Program-made: the position numbers and the translations under genes
Assembly: GCA_946481225.1 (NCBI GenBank)
Contig: CAMLNJ010000206.1
Coordinates: 1-6,024, forward strand
Source of the DNA: an uncultured Verrucomicrobiota bacterium
GTDB lineage: Bacteria > Verrucomicrobiota > Verrucomicrobiae > Opitutales > Opitutaceae
Reading direction: 5' to 3'
DNA: 6,024 nt
The notes under the pieces: generated by a model
Seen by the model: the letters and a program-made list of their open reading frames with translations, nothing else
What the model was told of the DNA's origin: nothing
Database searches by the model: none
In this document: piece by piece, positions 1 to 5,328 of the stretch
How positions within the stretch are numbered: the stretch's first letter is position 1
Layout: each line of letters opens with the position of its first letter

Positions 1-1
1 C

Positions 2-331
2 GCGGCGGTGTTTCACGAACTCGCGGACTGGCCGCGGGCGGCGGAGGCGGCGACGCGGCTCTGCGAGCGTTCGCCGGAGGACGCGGGCCATTGGATCCAA
101 TGCGCCTACGCGGTGCGGCGGGCGCGGAATCTGGAGGCGGCGAAGGGGATTTTGCTCGCGGCGATGGCGCGGCATCCGGAGGAGTCGATCATCCGCTTCA
201 ATTTGGCGTGCTACGAAGCGCAGCTCGGGCGGTTGGAGGAGGCGCGGGAGTTTCTGGCGCAGGCGTGCCGGCTGAACCCGGGTTGCGCGGAGATGGCGAA
301 GACGGATCCGGATCTGGAGCCGTTGCGGTAG
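2..331 (+). CDS. TPR-repeat protein, 3' portion (start outside window)
   Basis: The frame is open from the left edge to a TAG at 329-331, so this is the C-terminal ~109 residues of a longer protein. A GTG at 8 is the first possible start in view, but the reading frame continues upstream of it and the protein already begins inside a helix, so a start there is unlikely. The sequence is made of helix pairs with TPR-type spacing: DWPRAAEAATRLCERSPED, then an A-Y-A-R-R-A helix with LEAAKGILLAAMARHPEE, then FNLACYEAQLGRLEEAREFL followed by ACRLNPG. The tail ends in DPDLEPLR, an ending I associate with small bacterial TPR proteins. No signal peptide or membrane segment is visible. TPRs are protein-interaction scaffolds; the partner is unknown. 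It converges on the sigma factor gene with 23 bp between the stop codons and no clear terminator there. Confidence 0.8.
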   Translation, partial: AAVFHELADWPRAAEAATRLCERSPEDAGHWIQCAYAVRRARNLEAAKGILLAAMARHPEESIIRFNLACYEAQLGRLEEAREFLAQACRLNPGCAEMAKTDPDLEPLR

Positions 332-354
332 GCGGGGCAGGGCGTCCGCGGCGA

Positions 355-1059
355 TCAGCTCGCGCTGGCGATGGCGATGAGGTGGCGAAGCTCGGCGGCG
401 ACTTCGCCGGGGTCGTTCACGGTGGCGGCGACCTCGGCGCGGATAAGCTCCCGGAATCGCGCGCGCAGGCGGTGGATCGCCACCTTCACGGCGGTTTCCG
501 TCATACCCAGTTCGTGGGCGACGTCGGCTTGGGAACGTCCCGCGCCGCCATCGAGCCAAGGTCGGAGCGCGGAGAAGTGCCGCGGTTTTGCCGCGTGTTC
601 GACCTCCAGCGCGGCGAGCGCGCGGCCGATGACGGTGAAAGCCCACTCGCGGTCGAAGGCGAGCGTGTCGGCGGCGGCCGGGTCCGCCACCGGCAGGCCG
701 GGCGCGGTGCCGGCTTCGGCGACGAGCGGCACGTGTTCCACGCCGCCGCCCCGCTTTTGCGCGGCCGCCGCGTCGCGCCGATGCGCGAGGAAATGTTTCA
801 AGGCCCCGAGCAGATAGCTGCGAAAACGGCCGCGCTCCGGCTCCGGCGCGCCGACTCCGCGGGCGAGCACGCGGGCGAAAAACGCATGCGCCAGCTCCCG
901 GGCGTCGTCCTCGCCACGCCCCTCGCGCCGCAAAAACGCCACCACCGGCGCGTAGTAGGCCGCGCACAGATCGGAAAGCGCGGCCTTCGCCTCGTCGCCC
1001 TCGCCGCGGGCGCGAAGAACCAAGGTCCAGCGGGTCGGGTGAAAGGCGGGGGCGATCAT
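355..1059 (-). CDS. ECF-type RNA polymerase sigma factor, kinase-linked
   Basis: This 234-aa protein resembles extracytoplasmic-function sigma factors that sit beside Ser/Thr kinases in Verrucomicrobiota and Planctomycetota. It opens with HPTRWTLVLRA, a typical start for this group. Region 2 lies at about residues 25-95, with DDARELAHAFFARVL in place of the usual acidic DAED motif and RFRSYLLGALKHFLAHRRD as the 2.3/2.4-like part. A variable linker at about 96-140 follows. Region 4 lies at about 143-212, with the helix-turn-helix SQADVAHELGMTETAVKVAI and then HRLRARFRELIRAEV. The C-terminal tail, NDPGEVAAELRHLI, is also typical of the group. The frame stays open 52 codons further upstream, inside the kinase gene, but that extension is Arg-rich shadow sequence. 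I chose the ATG at 1059-1057 because homology starts there and it forms an ATGA overlap with the kinase stop. No anti-sigma factor gene is adjacent; control by the upstream kinase is inferred from the operon. Confidence 0.9.
   Translation of the reverse strand: MIAPAFHPTRWTLVLRARGEGDEAKAALSDLCAAYYAPVVAFLRREGRGEDDARELAHAFFARVLARGVGAPEPERGRFRSYLLGALKHFLAHRRDAAAAQKRGGGVEHVPLVAEAGTAPGLPVADPAAADTLAFDREWAFTVIGRALAALEVEHAAKPRHFSALRPWLDGGAGRSQADVAHELGMTETAVKVAIHRLRARFRELIRAEVAATVNDPGEVAAELRHLIAIASAS
1056..1059 (-). promoter_or_regulatory. ATGA stop/start overlap joining kinase and sigma genes
   Basis: On the minus strand the sigma ATG occupies 1059-1057 and the kinase TGA occupies 1058-1056. This four-base overlap is the classic arrangement for translational coupling, in which ribosomes ending the kinase restart on the sigma frame. 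Only a weak GGA lies a few bases upstream of the ATG, inside the last kinase codons, which fits with dependence on coupling. It also fixes the choice of sigma start. Confidence 0.8.
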
Positions 1060-4000
1060 TTTCCAGTCCGAGGTCTCGCCCCCAAGCCGTTCAGCTTCCA
1101 CTCCCCGTCCTCGAAGATCATTCCGAAGGTGAACCGGCGTTTGCTCGCGTCGTTCGCTTCTACCACCATTTCGGCGCGCCCGGCCTCCGGCGCGGTCGCG
1201 CTCACAAAGGAGCATTGGCCGAAGTCGCCGAAGTCCAGGTTCTCCCCGTGGGCCTTTAGGTCCGCCGCGAAGGATTTGGAAAAGCCGTTCTGGAAAACCG
1301 CGGCGTTCCGGTTCCGCGCCGCCTCGAGGATCCGCTGCATCGCTTCGCCCACGGCGGCGCTCTCGTGCTCCGGGTCCTTGATCGCCTTGCGCGGGTTCTC
1401 GTCCGTCCCCGGATTCTCCGCCGCCTTTTTGAAGGCGACGTTCCAGAGGCCCGCCTGCTGGCAGCTTTTGATCACCCGGAGCACGTCGTGGTATGCGACC
1501 CTGTCATCCGCGTGGATTTCCAAGCGGGAGGGGTGCCGTCCAGCCAGCTCCGCAAGCCGGCCGGCGAGCTTTTCCGCCGGGCAGGGCTTGCCTGAGACCG
1601 TCAGCGAACCGTCCGCCGCGATGGTGACGATTTCCACCTCTCCGGCGGGCGAGAGGGCGTTTTTCCCACGCCCGCGGGCCGTGGCCTGATACCTCGAGTC
1701 CAGACTATCGAGCTTCCACTCTCCTTCCTCGAAGACGGCGCTGACACTCCTGGTGGGCGGTTGGGCAAAATCTGAAACAGATTCGCCCCAGATCGTCGCC
1801 AGGCCCTCGTCCCGTGTGTCGCGTTCCCTTGAAGTCACCGCAAAGCGCATGGCGTTAAGGTTGCCGTTGAAGCTGCCCATGAAGCCATCCCAGCCGTCCG
1901 GGTGCGCTTCGACTTGGGCGGCGAGCGCCTTTGACACGCCGCGCTTCACCACGTCGAGTCGTCCGAAATAGCGGGCGTCAAAGACGCTCATCACCGCCTT
2001 CTCCGGCGTGCTGAAATCGGGCGCGGGCATTTCCTCCGGCGCGAGTTTTGGCGGCAGCGGGGGCGCGTCGAGGACGCGGGGCGCGGCGGGATCGATCAAG
2101 GGCCACGCCGGCAGGGCGAACATCACGCCGTGCAGCGCGACGCCGCCGGCGATCACCCACGCGACGCGGCGCCCTCCGGCGAGGGCGGCGAACAGCGCGC
2201 CGAGGATCGCCAGAACGGCGAGCGTCGCGTGTTGCGGCAGGTAGCGGGGGTCGGCCTGCCTCCTCCACTCGGGTCGCGATCCTCCGATCTCGGCGGACAC
2301 GTGGAATTCACGCGGCGTGATCACATTGGTCGGGAGCAGGTCGACGAGCCGCTCGAGGCAGTTGTTGGAGTGGGCATACAAAGCAGAGGGGCTGTTTTCC
2401 GGAGTTCGCCGTTCGCGCGTGACGGCCATGACGCTGGCCACTCCGTTGTTCACGGAGAGCTTGTAGTCGTCCGCAAACGGGCCTGCCGCCTGCTTCAGCA
2501 GGGCGAGCAGCCGGTCGTCCGCGGGACGGTTTTTAGACAACAGTTTCAACGTGGCCTGTTCGCCGTAAAAGAGATGAGGCCAGTGGTAATCGAAACGCTT
2601 CGTCAGGAGCGCGCAGGCGATCGTGGCGACGACGGCGAGCACAAGGCTGATATTGCCGAGCCGATGGCGCCCGGGGGCGGCCGGCTGGAGCGGACGGGCG
2701 AGGTGGAAAAGGATTCCGAACACGAGCCCCAGCGCACCGTAGACGCCGCCCATCATGACCTGCAGTTCACCCTTTTGATTTTGAAGCGCCGTCGTCGTGA
2801 ACATATAGGCCCAGGCGAGCCCAAGCGCTCCGCACGCGAGTGGAGCGACCGTGAGCGCGATGAGTCCCCTGCGGCCGACCGTGGGCGTCCAACGGCGTTT
2901 CATCTCGTAAAACGACCAGAGAGAGCCGAGGAAGCCGGTCGCCGCGGCGGCGCCGCCAAGCGCGATGAGCAGCGCCATCATACTTGTGGTTTGCGTGTCT
3001 CGGTAGCTGTCCTCGACCAGCTTGGCGGCGCCCATGAGCATCCCGCCGCCGAAAAGCAGGCCCAGCGACCACCGGAGGGACTTGGGCAGGGACGCGCGGC
3101 CCGATGACCCCGAAGAGGAGGCCGGTTTCGCGTCGGCAGCCGGCTCCTTCGCGGTCGCGGCGCCTTGCACGTCGGTCTTCACCTCGGTCGCGCTCTGGTG
3201 GCGGAGTTCACGTTCCTTGGCCAGGGTGCGCAGCACGATGTCGTCGATGCGCGCGTCGACCTCCGCGCGCCGGCTCGGCGGCGGGAATCGCCCCAGCGGC
3301 AGCTCGCCGGTGAGCATTTCGTAGATGACCACGCCGAGGCTGTAGATGTCGGCGCGGTGGTCCACGTCGTGCGGGCGCTCGTGCTGCTCGGGGGCCATGT
3401 AGGCGGCGCTCCCGAGGACGCCGCCGGTCATGGTGAGGGTGAAATCGCGCCGCGGGTCGCCGACGATCCGGGCGATGCCGAAGTCGGCGATTTTCACGCC
3501 GCCGCGGGCGTCGAGCAGGATGTTCTCGGGCTTGATGTCGCGGTGCCAGACGCCCTCCGCGTGCGCGGCCTGGAGCGCGTCGCAGATACCGGGCACGACG
3601 GCGAGGGCCTGCCCCGGAGTGAAGCGCCCGGCGCGCATGGCCTGGCGCAAGTTCACGCCTTCGACGTGTTCCATCAGCAGGTAGAAAAAGCCGCCACTCT
3701 CGCCGTAGTCGTAGATCGCGACGATGTTCGGGTGGTGCAGCTTGGCGAGGGTGCGCGCCTCGCGGGCGAAACGTTCCTCGAAGCCCGGATCGCGCCGCAG
3801 CTCGGGGGCGAGGATTTTCAGGGCGACGATGCGGTCGAGGTTCGGCTGCCGCGCCTTATACACCGAGCCCATGCCGCCCTGACCGATGAAGCCGAGGATT
3901 TCGAGCTTGGGGAAGGCGGAGGCGACCTGTTCGAGCGAGGGGGCGGCATGAAGGGGCGGCGGCGGCTCCTCCGCGTCGCGCAACACGCAGGTCGGGCAGA

Positions 4001-4061
4001 GCCCGCCGGGGGCGCCGGCCGGGATCGGATGGTGGCAGGTGGGACAGGTTTTCGGGTTCAC
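1056..4061 (-). CDS. Transmembrane Ser/Thr protein kinase with ExbD-like and NTF2-like C-terminal domains
   Basis: This 1001-aa protein has a clear multi-domain layout. A zinc ribbon with Cys6, Cys9, Cys22 and Cys25 comes first. A Hanks-type kinase domain follows at about 53-295: glycine loop GQGGMGSV at 60-67, Lys82, alpha-C Glu101, HRD at 173-175 with Lys177 and Asn180, DFG at 193-195, Thr208/210/212 in the activation segment, and APE at 223-225. All catalytic residues are present, so it should be active. A low-complexity Ala/Ser linker (about 301-325) leads to hydrophobic segments near 331-349, 359-383, 399-422, 435-455, 469-487, 611-629 and 632-652, with a soluble loop at 488-610. The rest is soluble: an NTF2-like module (683-790), an ExbD/TolR-like domain (806-880) and a second NTF2-like copy (896-993). 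Seven segments would put the C-terminus in the periplasm, but the first is weak. The start is a GTG at 4061-4059 with AGGAAG upstream. It is the first gene of an operon with the sigma factor. The ligand and substrates are unknown. Confidence 0.9.
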   Translation of the reverse strand: MNPKTCPTCHHPIPAGAPGGLCPTCVLRDAEEPPPPLHAAPSLEQVASAFPKLEILGFIGQGGMGSVYKARQPNLDRIVALKILAPELRRDPGFEERFAREARTLAKLHHPNIVAIYDYGESGGFFYLLMEHVEGVNLRQAMRAGRFTPGQALAVVPGICDALQAAHAEGVWHRDIKPENILLDARGGVKIADFGIARIVGDPRRDFTLTMTGGVLGSAAYMAPEQHERPHDVDHRADIYSLGVVIYEMLTGELPLGRFPPPSRRAEVDARIDDIVLRTLAKERELRHQSATEVKTDVQGAATAKEPAADAKPASSSGSSGRASLPKSLRWSLGLLFGGGMLMGAAKLVEDSYRDTQTTSMMALLIALGGAAAATGFLGSLWSFYEMKRRWTPTVGRRGLIALTVAPLACGALGLAWAYMFTTTALQNQKGELQVMMGGVYGALGLVFGILFHLARPLQPAAPGRHRLGNISLVLAVVATIACALLTKRFDYHWPHLFYGEQATLKLLSKNRPADDRLLALLKQAAGPFADDYKLSVNNGVASVMAVTRERRTPENSPSALYAHSNNCLERLVDLLPTNVITPREFHVSAEIGGSRPEWRRQADPRYLPQHATLAVLAILGALFAALAGGRRVAWVIAGGVALHGVMFALPAWPLIDPAAPRVLDAPPLPPKLAPEEMPAPDFSTPEKAVMSVFDARYFGRLDVVKRGVSKALAAQVEAHPDGWDGFMGSFNGNLNAMRFAVTSRERDTRDEGLATIWGESVSDFAQPPTRSVSAVFEEGEWKLDSLDSRYQATARGRGKNALSPAGEVEIVTIAADGSLTVSGKPCPAEKLAGRLAELAGRHPSRLEIHADDRVAYHDVLRVIKSCQQAGLWNVAFKKAAENPGTDENPRKAIKDPEHESAAVGEAMQRILEAARNRNAAVFQNGFSKSFAADLKAHGENLDFGDFGQCSFVSATAPEAGRAEMVVEANDASKRRFTFGMIFEDGEWKLNGLGARPRTGK
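1422..1646 (-). other. ExbD/TolR-like periplasmic domain inside the kinase (residues 806-880)
   Basis: Residues 806-880 read as the C-terminal periplasmic domain of ExbD/TolR: an opening strand IVTIAADGSLTVSGK, a helix AEKLAGRLAELA, a strand RLEIHADD, then VAYHDVLRVIKSCQQAGLWN and a closing strand VAFKK. The pattern AD-x-x-V-x-Y, with AG eleven residues after the Tyr, matches what I know of ExbD (ADKTVDYETLMKVMDTLHQAG in E. coli). The single ExbD transmembrane helix with its essential Asp is not attached, so this is a sensing or binding module and not a proton-channel subunit. The call is from pattern memory; no profile search was run. Confidence 0.7.
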
Positions 4062-4065
4062 ATCG

Positions 4066-4071
4066 CTTCCT
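4066..4071 (-). promoter_or_regulatory. Ribosome binding site of the kinase gene
   Basis: The minus strand reads AGGAAG at 4071-4066, four bases before the GTG at 4061-4059. An overlapping ATG at 4063-4061 is out of frame and meets TGA at once, so it cannot be the start. This decides the GTG start, which is also where the zinc-ribbon protein (MNPKTCPTC) begins. Confidence 0.6.
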
Positions 4072-4083
4072 GACGGGAAGAGT

Positions 4084-4106
4084 CGGCGACGTTACGCCGT
4101 TTTTTT
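4084..4106 (+). terminator. Possible plus-strand intrinsic terminator in the kinase leader
   Basis: CGGCG (4084-4088) and CGCCG (4095-4099) form a five-pair stem with a six-base loop, followed at once by seven T residues (4100-4106) on the plus strand. The shape is that of a weak Rho-independent terminator, but the stem is short. No plus-strand gene lies upstream, so it could only stop transcription that runs antisense to the kinase and toward dps. It may be chance. Confidence 0.3.
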
Positions 4107-4281
4107 CCGGCCGCGCAGCCGAGCGGTCGCCCTGTCCGAAATCACGGACGGGGCGCGCCTGCCACTTTAATTTCGTCCGGCGAGGCCTGCGGGAGGGCTT
4201 GGCGGGGCGAAGACTCGGCTTTCGCGACGCCGCGCCCGACGGGTCTCGATGGAGGGGGCTGATAGCCGCTGGAAAACCTAG

Positions 4282-4355
4282 GGTGTGTCTGGGAAAGATC
4301 TCGGTCCAGCGTGGGAGAAAAAGGGCGCTGGGCCCGGAACTTAACCAGACACCCC
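4282..4355 (+). repeat. Imperfect 31-pair inverted repeat (hairpin) upstream of dps
   Basis: Arms 4282-4312 and 4325-4355 pair without gaps: base n pairs with base 8637-n. Of 31 positions 26 pair, including three G·T wobbles (4301/4336, 4305/4332, 4312/4325). Mismatches fall at 4284, 4293, 4294, 4298 and 4302. The strongest blocks are GTGTCTGG (4285-4292) with CCAGACAC (4345-4352), and CCAGCG (4306-4311) with CGCTGG (4326-4331). The loop is the purine-rich 4313-4324. It ends 52 bases before the dps start, so it could be a leader structure, a binding site or a small palindromic mobile element. No T-run follows, which argues against a terminator. Confidence 0.65.
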
Positions 4356-4407
4356 GGATGGTGTTGAGCGTGTGGACACTGGGCGAAAGAGGGGTTTCGT
4401 GGCGGGG

Positions 4408-4878
4408 ATGAAACCCAATCTTGGCCTTTCCGGAAAATCGCGCGATGTGGTGCTTTCGGTGCTCGAGCGCCTGCTGGCGGACGAGCACGTGCTTTATGTG
4501 AAGACCCGCAACTTCCACTGGAATGTGACCGGGCCGCACTTCGGTCCGCTGCACGAACTTTTCGAGAAGCAATACAACGCGCTGGCGGAGACGATCGACG
4601 AGGTGGCGGAGCGTATTCGCCAGCTTGGCGGCGTGGCTCCCGGCTCGATGAAGGAGTTTTTGAAGCTCGCGCGGATCGACGAGCAGCCGGGCGGAAAGCT
4701 GGAGGCGGAGAAGATGATCGCGATCTTGTTAAGCGACCACGAGGCGGTGATCCGTGCGTTGCGCGATGGGATCGAGATCGCGGACAAGGCGGGCGACGCC
4801 GGCACGGACGATTTTCTCACCGGCCTGCTCGAGGCGCACGAGAAGACCGCGTGGATGCTGCGCGCGCATCTGGAGTGA
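4408..4878 (+). CDS. dps: Dps family DNA-protecting ferritin-like protein
   Basis: This is a 156-aa cytoplasmic mini-ferritin. Dps proteins assemble into dodecameric shells, oxidise Fe(II) with peroxide at inter-subunit sites, store the iron, and in some cases bind DNA. The sequence shows a single ferritin-like four-helix domain with KTRNFHWNVTGPHFGPLHELF and YNALAETIDEVAERIRQLG. The ferroxidase ligands His37, His49, Glu53, Asp64 and Glu68 have the same spacing (12, 4, 11, 4) as His51, His63, Asp67, Asp78 and Glu82 of E. coli Dps. The N-terminus is short and has no long Lys-rich tail, so DNA binding is uncertain. The start is the ATG at 4408, where homology begins. An in-frame GTG at 4399 adds three residues and lies closer to the purine-rich GAGGGG at 4389-4394, so it is a real alternative. 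The YkgJ-like gene follows after 14 bp, probably in the same transcript. Confidence 0.92.
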   Translation: MKPNLGLSGKSRDVVLSVLERLLADEHVLYVKTRNFHWNVTGPHFGPLHELFEKQYNALAETIDEVAERIRQLGGVAPGSMKEFLKLARIDEQPGGKLEAEKMIAILLSDHEAVIRALRDGIEIADKAGDAGTDDFLTGLLEAHEKTAWMLRAHLE

Positions 4879-4892
4879 GCGCGGTGCCGGCC

Positions 4893-5168
4893 ATGGAGAT
4901 CATCGGATGTCGGGACGGCTGCGGCGCGTGCTGCATCGCGCCGAGCATCACGTCGCCCATCCCCGGCATGCCGCACGGCAAGCCGGCGGGGATTCCGTGC
5001 GTGCAGTTGTTGCCCGACATGCGCTGCGCGATTTTCGGGAGGCCCGAGCGCCCGGCCTTTTGCGCGAGCCTGCGGCCGACGCAGGAGATGTGCGGGGCGA
5101 ATCGCGAGGAGGCGTTGGCAGGATTGGCCTTGTTGGAGCGTGTCACGCAACCAGGCGGACGGCGGTGA
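4893..5168 (+). CDS. YkgJ-type cysteine-cluster protein (UPF0153-like)
   Basis: This 91-aa protein of the YkgJ family is thought to bind a metal (zinc or iron-sulfur) through conserved cysteines; its biochemical role is unsettled. Eight cysteines are visible: Cys6, Cys10, Cys13 and Cys14 in the N-terminal CRDGCGACC, then Cys36, Cys45, Cys57 and Cys67. The family signatures SPIPGMPHGKPAG, CAIFGRPERPAFCASLRP and EMCG are all present, and the length is normal for the short form of the family. There is no signal peptide. I use the ATG at 4893. A GTG at 4884 in the same frame sits eight bases after GGAG (4872-4875), so the start could be three codons earlier. Its position 14 bp after dps suggests co-transcription. 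A shared role in iron or peroxide stress is only an inference. Confidence 0.88.
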   Translation: MEIIGCRDGCGACCIAPSITSPIPGMPHGKPAGIPCVQLLPDMRCAIFGRPERPAFCASLRPTQEMCGANREEALAGLALLERVTQPGGRR

Positions 5169-5204
5169 GGGCCGAAATCCGTGGCCAAGGCATTTTAAAT
5201 AGAA

Positions 5205-5272
5205 TTGTAGCCGCGCCCGTGTCGGGTGCGTTGTGCGATAGAGGAGCACGGCCGACACGGCCGTGGCTACAA
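5205..5272 (+). repeat. 68-bp near-perfect inverted repeat, REP-like
   Basis: Arm 5205-5225, starting TTGTAGCC and ending CCGTGTCGG, pairs with 5252-5272, starting CCGACACGG and ending GGCTACAA. Of 21 positions 20 pair; 5213/5264 is a G·T wobble and 5216/5261 is the only mismatch. After a two-base bulge (5250-5251), four more pairs (5226-5229 with 5246-5249) leave a loop of 16 bases. The arrangement resembles the repetitive extragenic palindromes that occur in many copies in bacterial genomes. Copy number cannot be judged from this window. Confidence 0.75.
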
Positions 5273-5288
5273 CGGAGCAGGCGCTCCG
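5273..5288 (+). repeat. Short hairpin directly after the 68-bp palindrome
   Basis: CGGAGC (5273-5278) and GCTCCG (5283-5288) pair perfectly around the four-base loop AGGC. It abuts the larger palindrome without a gap, so the two may form one compound element. There is no T-run after it. Confidence 0.45.
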
Positions 5289-5312
5289 CCGGCCGCAAAC
5301 GTCGCTGGCCGG
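5289..5312 (+). repeat. Third adjoining inverted repeat, CCGGCC/GGCCGG
   Basis: CCGGCC (5289-5294) and GGCCGG (5307-5312) are inverted copies separated by 12 bases. Six pairs of pure G/C are easy to get by chance in such GC-rich DNA. The immediate contact with the preceding hairpin is the only reason to list it. Confidence 0.3.
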
Positions 5313-5328
5313 TGACGTGAAAGTGAGA

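Larger units (their letters stand above)
4062..4407. other. Divergent intergenic region between kinase and dps
   Basis: These 346 bases carry the upstream regions of the kinase (minus) and dps (plus). They contain the kinase ribosome binding site, a short plus-strand terminator-like hairpin at 4084-4106 and a long imperfect hairpin at 4282-4355. I looked for sigma-70 type -35/-10 pairs for both genes and found none convincing. TTGAGC at 4364-4369 lacks a matching -10 box. No small ORF with a believable ribosome binding site or a recognisable protein was seen. Confidence 0.6.

Noticed and set aside
332..354. Shared terminator between the TPR gene and the sigma gene
   Set aside because: Only 23 bases lie between the stops and they contain no stem with a T-run on either strand.
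1060..1215. 52-codon upstream extension of the sigma frame
   Set aside because: Arg-rich shadow of the kinase reading frame with no sigma-factor homology; the ATGA overlap start at 1059 is much better supported.
91..1689. 532-aa plus-strand open frame across the sigma gene and the kinase 3' end
   Set aside because: It is antisense to two well-supported genes, has Gly/Ala/Arg-rich low-complexity composition, and shows no recognisable domain. Long shadow frames are expected at this GC content.
2130..3107. 325-aa plus-strand open frame antisense to the kinase membrane region
   Set aside because: Charged, low-complexity sequence with no family resemblance; mirror of the kinase coding sequence.
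3165..4073. 302-aa plus-strand open frame antisense to the kinase domain
   Set aside because: Rich in His, Val, Gly and Asp, as expected from reading kinase codons on the opposite strand; no domain seen.
4372..4407. Dps start 12 codons upstream at the ATG at 4372
   Set aside because: The extra residues (MDTGRKRGFVAG) do not look like a Dps N-terminus, and no ribosome binding site fits that ATG. The GTG at 4399 remains a mild alternative.
3856..4572. 238-aa minus-strand frame spanning dps, the intergenic region and the kinase start
   Set aside because: It overlaps two strong genes in the wrong frame and its composition is patchy. I checked whether it could be an N-terminal extension of the kinase by frameshift, but the kinase already has a complete zinc-ribbon start with a ribosome binding site.
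5191..5205. AT-rich patch with TAGAAT as a promoter
   Set aside because: No -35 box at the right distance and no downstream gene on the plus strand to drive.
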